This document shows, in pieces, positions 63,763-64,000 of a DNA stretch of 64,000 nt (its first letter is position 1; each line of letters starts with the position of its first letter). A program made the translations under genes and the position numbers. The DNA is from Roseibacillus persicicus (GTDB lineage Bacteria > Verrucomicrobiota > Verrucomicrobiia > Verrucomicrobiales > Akkermansiaceae). The notes below the pieces were generated by a model that did no database searches, was not told the origin of the DNA, and saw only the letters and a list, made by a program, of their open reading frames with translations. The DNA is taken from positions 19,412-83,411 of the forward strand of contig NZ_BMXI01000020.1 of the NCBI RefSeq assembly GCF_014651675.1. The letters run 5' to 3'.

Positions 63763-64000
63763 GTTGGAGCGGATTTTGGTCAGAGCTTTTCTTCTGCTCC
63801 GCTTGTGATTTGTTGACACAAATCTGGTGAGCGACCTGAAGAAAAAAGGGGTCAGAAAAAAAGGGGAAAAAAAGGGGTCAGTCCAGAATGGCACTGCATT
63901 AAGCCGGTTTTCGGTAGCTTGAGCGATGTGGGATTTCTTGGAATACGTGTCGGTGACTCGTTAAAAGTGAAAAAGGTTTCGGACGTCCTTTGACCGCTCG
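63763..64000. repeat. Region with AAAAAAGGGGTCAG repeats and no supported gene
   Basis: Two copies of an AAAAAAGGGGTCAG-like unit occur at 63842-63855 and 63867-63881, with a partial copy between at 63856-63866. Similar A-rich/GGGGTCAG runs are seen near REP-type and other small mobile elements. No gene was recognised in the last 238 bases. Confidence 0.6.

Overview
The window looks like chromosomal DNA of a GC-rich Gram-negative bacterium of the phylum Verrucomicrobiota, most likely close to Verrucomicrobiaceae (Roseibacillus, Haloferula or Luteolibacter type). The evidence is PEP-CTERM proteins with a TIGR04073 protein, a DUF1592-type cytochrome protein, a ThuA-like protein, an SHD1-domain protein, secreted right-handed beta-helix proteins, BamA, and coproporphyrin-type heme synthesis (ChdC). 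Family calls come from reading motifs by eye; no database search was run. No rRNA or tRNA gene was seen.

Layout. 1-1560: the end of a type II-C CRISPR-Cas locus (end of cas1, cas2, array of 16 repeats and 15 spacers). Each repeat carries a promoter-like TTGACT-N16-TACCAT on the minus strand, and a minus-strand terminator hairpin lies between cas2 and the array, so the array is probably transcribed toward the cas genes. 1650-4244: opcA-zwf (oxidative pentose phosphate pathway). 4389-13000: secreted DM13 protein, a two-methyltransferase fusion ending in CmoB, an HtrA-like protease, an esterase and a large beta-helix protein. 13120-22417: housekeeping genes (smpB, rpoZ, nadE, truB, nrnA) around a DUF1592 cytochrome protein and a TPR/beta-helix membrane protein. 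22800-28100: PEP-CTERM protein, MIF-like tautomerase, DUF3108 protein, matrixin-like metalloprotease, and an ECF sigma, anti-sigma and pseudo-HtrA set. 29175-33002: a HAD-FolB fusion, DUF721, ferredoxin and chdC. 33140-42214: ThuA-like, gap, a Gly/Cys-rich protein, murJ with a large insertion, a TPR protein, a lone PTS EIIA and bamA. 42305-46182: amphi-Trp protein, serA, TIGR04073, SHD1 and a second PEP-CTERM protein. 46551-46719: a possible structured RNA. 46719-51558: Nudix hydrolase and the glycine cleavage genes gcvT-gcvH-gcvP. 51672-58117: a pseudo-rhomboid with a zinc ribbon, a transglutaminase/hydrolase fusion, a Tat-exported TIM-barrel protein and a paralogue of the first beta-helix protein. 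58139-60419: xseA and a secretin-like lipoprotein. 60560-64000: accessory DNA with a frameshifted REP-associated transposase between two REP pairs, a decayed cobW gene, and an AT-richer segment encoding a small Cys-rich Tat-exported peptide and a large lipoprotein.

Most of the window is ordinary core genome. The parts most worth following up are the CRISPR array with repeat-borne promoters, three domain fusions (MTase-CmoB, HAD-FolB, transglutaminase-hydrolase), the MurJ periplasmic insertion, a strand-biased YCTAACAG motif, and the right-hand REP/RAYT island.
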